Source: an uncultured Cetobacterium sp.
Lineage (GTDB): Bacteria > Fusobacteriota > Fusobacteriia > Fusobacteriales > Fusobacteriaceae
Assembly (NCBI GenBank): GCA_900766645.1
Contig: CAAFWD010000217.1
Coordinates: 1 to 22,062 of the forward strand
DNA: 22,062 nucleotides
Reading direction: 5' to 3'
Translations under genes and position numbers: made by a program
In this document: piece by piece, positions 21,944 through 22,062 of the stretch
Position numbering within the stretch: the stretch's first letter is position 1
Layout of the letters: the number at the start of each line of letters is the position of its first letter
Notes under the pieces: generated by a model
The model's database searches: none
What the model saw: the letters and a program-made list of their open reading frames with translations, nothing else
Told to the model about the DNA's origin: nothing

Positions 21944-22062
21944 CTAGAAGCTATATTTAAACCCTGCATTAAAGCTTCTTTCTGCTGCTGGATCAAACTC
22001 TTTTCCGTTTGTTGAAATAGAGTTATAATACTTTTCATTAAATATATTATTTATTCCTGCAT
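21944..22062 (-). CDS. C-terminal end of a TonB-dependent outer-membrane receptor (partial)
   Basis: The last 39 residues of a gene entering from the right edge, ending at TAG (21944-21946). The sequence includes GINNIFNEKYYNS, the hallmark of the final strands of TonB-dependent receptors (usually NLFNEKYY), then DPAAERSFNAGFKYSF with a C-terminal Phe beta-signal. Such receptors take up iron-siderophores, heme or cobalamin across the outer membrane with TonB/ExbBD. The ligand cannot be inferred from this end. It is the upstream gene of the FecCD-type importer operon. Confidence 0.85.
   Translation of the reverse strand, partial: AGINNIFNEKYYNSISTNGKEFDPAAERSFNAGFKYSF

Overview
The window looks like a chromosomal segment from a low-GC, didermic anaerobe of the Fusobacteriota, most likely Fusobacteriaceae (Fusobacterium or Cetobacterium type). 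This genus-level guess is an inference. It rests on the very AT-rich sequence, AGGAGG-type ribosome binding sites, an outer-membrane barrel porin, an OmpA-type lipoprotein, a TonB-dependent receptor (so there is an outer membrane), rubrerythrin and NADH oxidase (anaerobe oxygen defence), and the standard genetic code. The first 18 bases are not genomic: they match the 3' end of the Illumina TruSeq read-1 adapter, so the left edge is an assembly contig end with untrimmed adapter.

Layout. 19-365 is the 3' end of an unrecognised gene. 436-3466 (minus) holds an AcuI/YhdH-type enoyl reductase behind a MerR-style promoter, an OmpA/glycine-zipper lipoprotein and a ROK-family regulator. The ROK gene is divergent from a highly expressed porin (3672-4640, plus). 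4834-6168 (minus) is an NADH oxidase, divergent from a BCCT transporter (6372-8051, plus). 8082-8897 (minus) is a metallo-beta-lactamase-fold hydrolase that apparently lacks a normal start codon. 9055-10332 (plus) is a ClC antiporter with the residues expected of the fluoride/proton (CLC-F) subclass. 10375-10953 (minus) is rubrerythrin. 11147-12379 (plus) is a dicarboxylate/amino-acid symporter. 12492-13013 (plus) is a HugZ/HutZ-type heme utilisation protein.

The right-hand 9 kb is all on the minus strand and forms two tightly packed operons. The first (transcribed 17490 to 13283) encodes a complete MacAB-TolC-like tripartite efflux pump: outer-membrane protein, lipoprotein adaptor, ATPase, permease. 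The second (entering from beyond the right edge) encodes the end of a TonB-dependent receptor, then FecCD-type permease, ATPase, periplasmic binding protein and finally a fused ABC exporter. With the heme-degradation-type protein nearby, this looks like an iron/heme acquisition and handling region with two export systems embedded in it.

Regulation visible in the sequence: most transcription units have a recognisable promoter and intrinsic terminator. Several promoters carry palindromes or direct repeats, and in two places the stop codon lies inside the terminator hairpin. No tRNA, rRNA, CRISPR array, insertion sequence or prophage was seen. No stretch longer than 300 bases lacks a gene.
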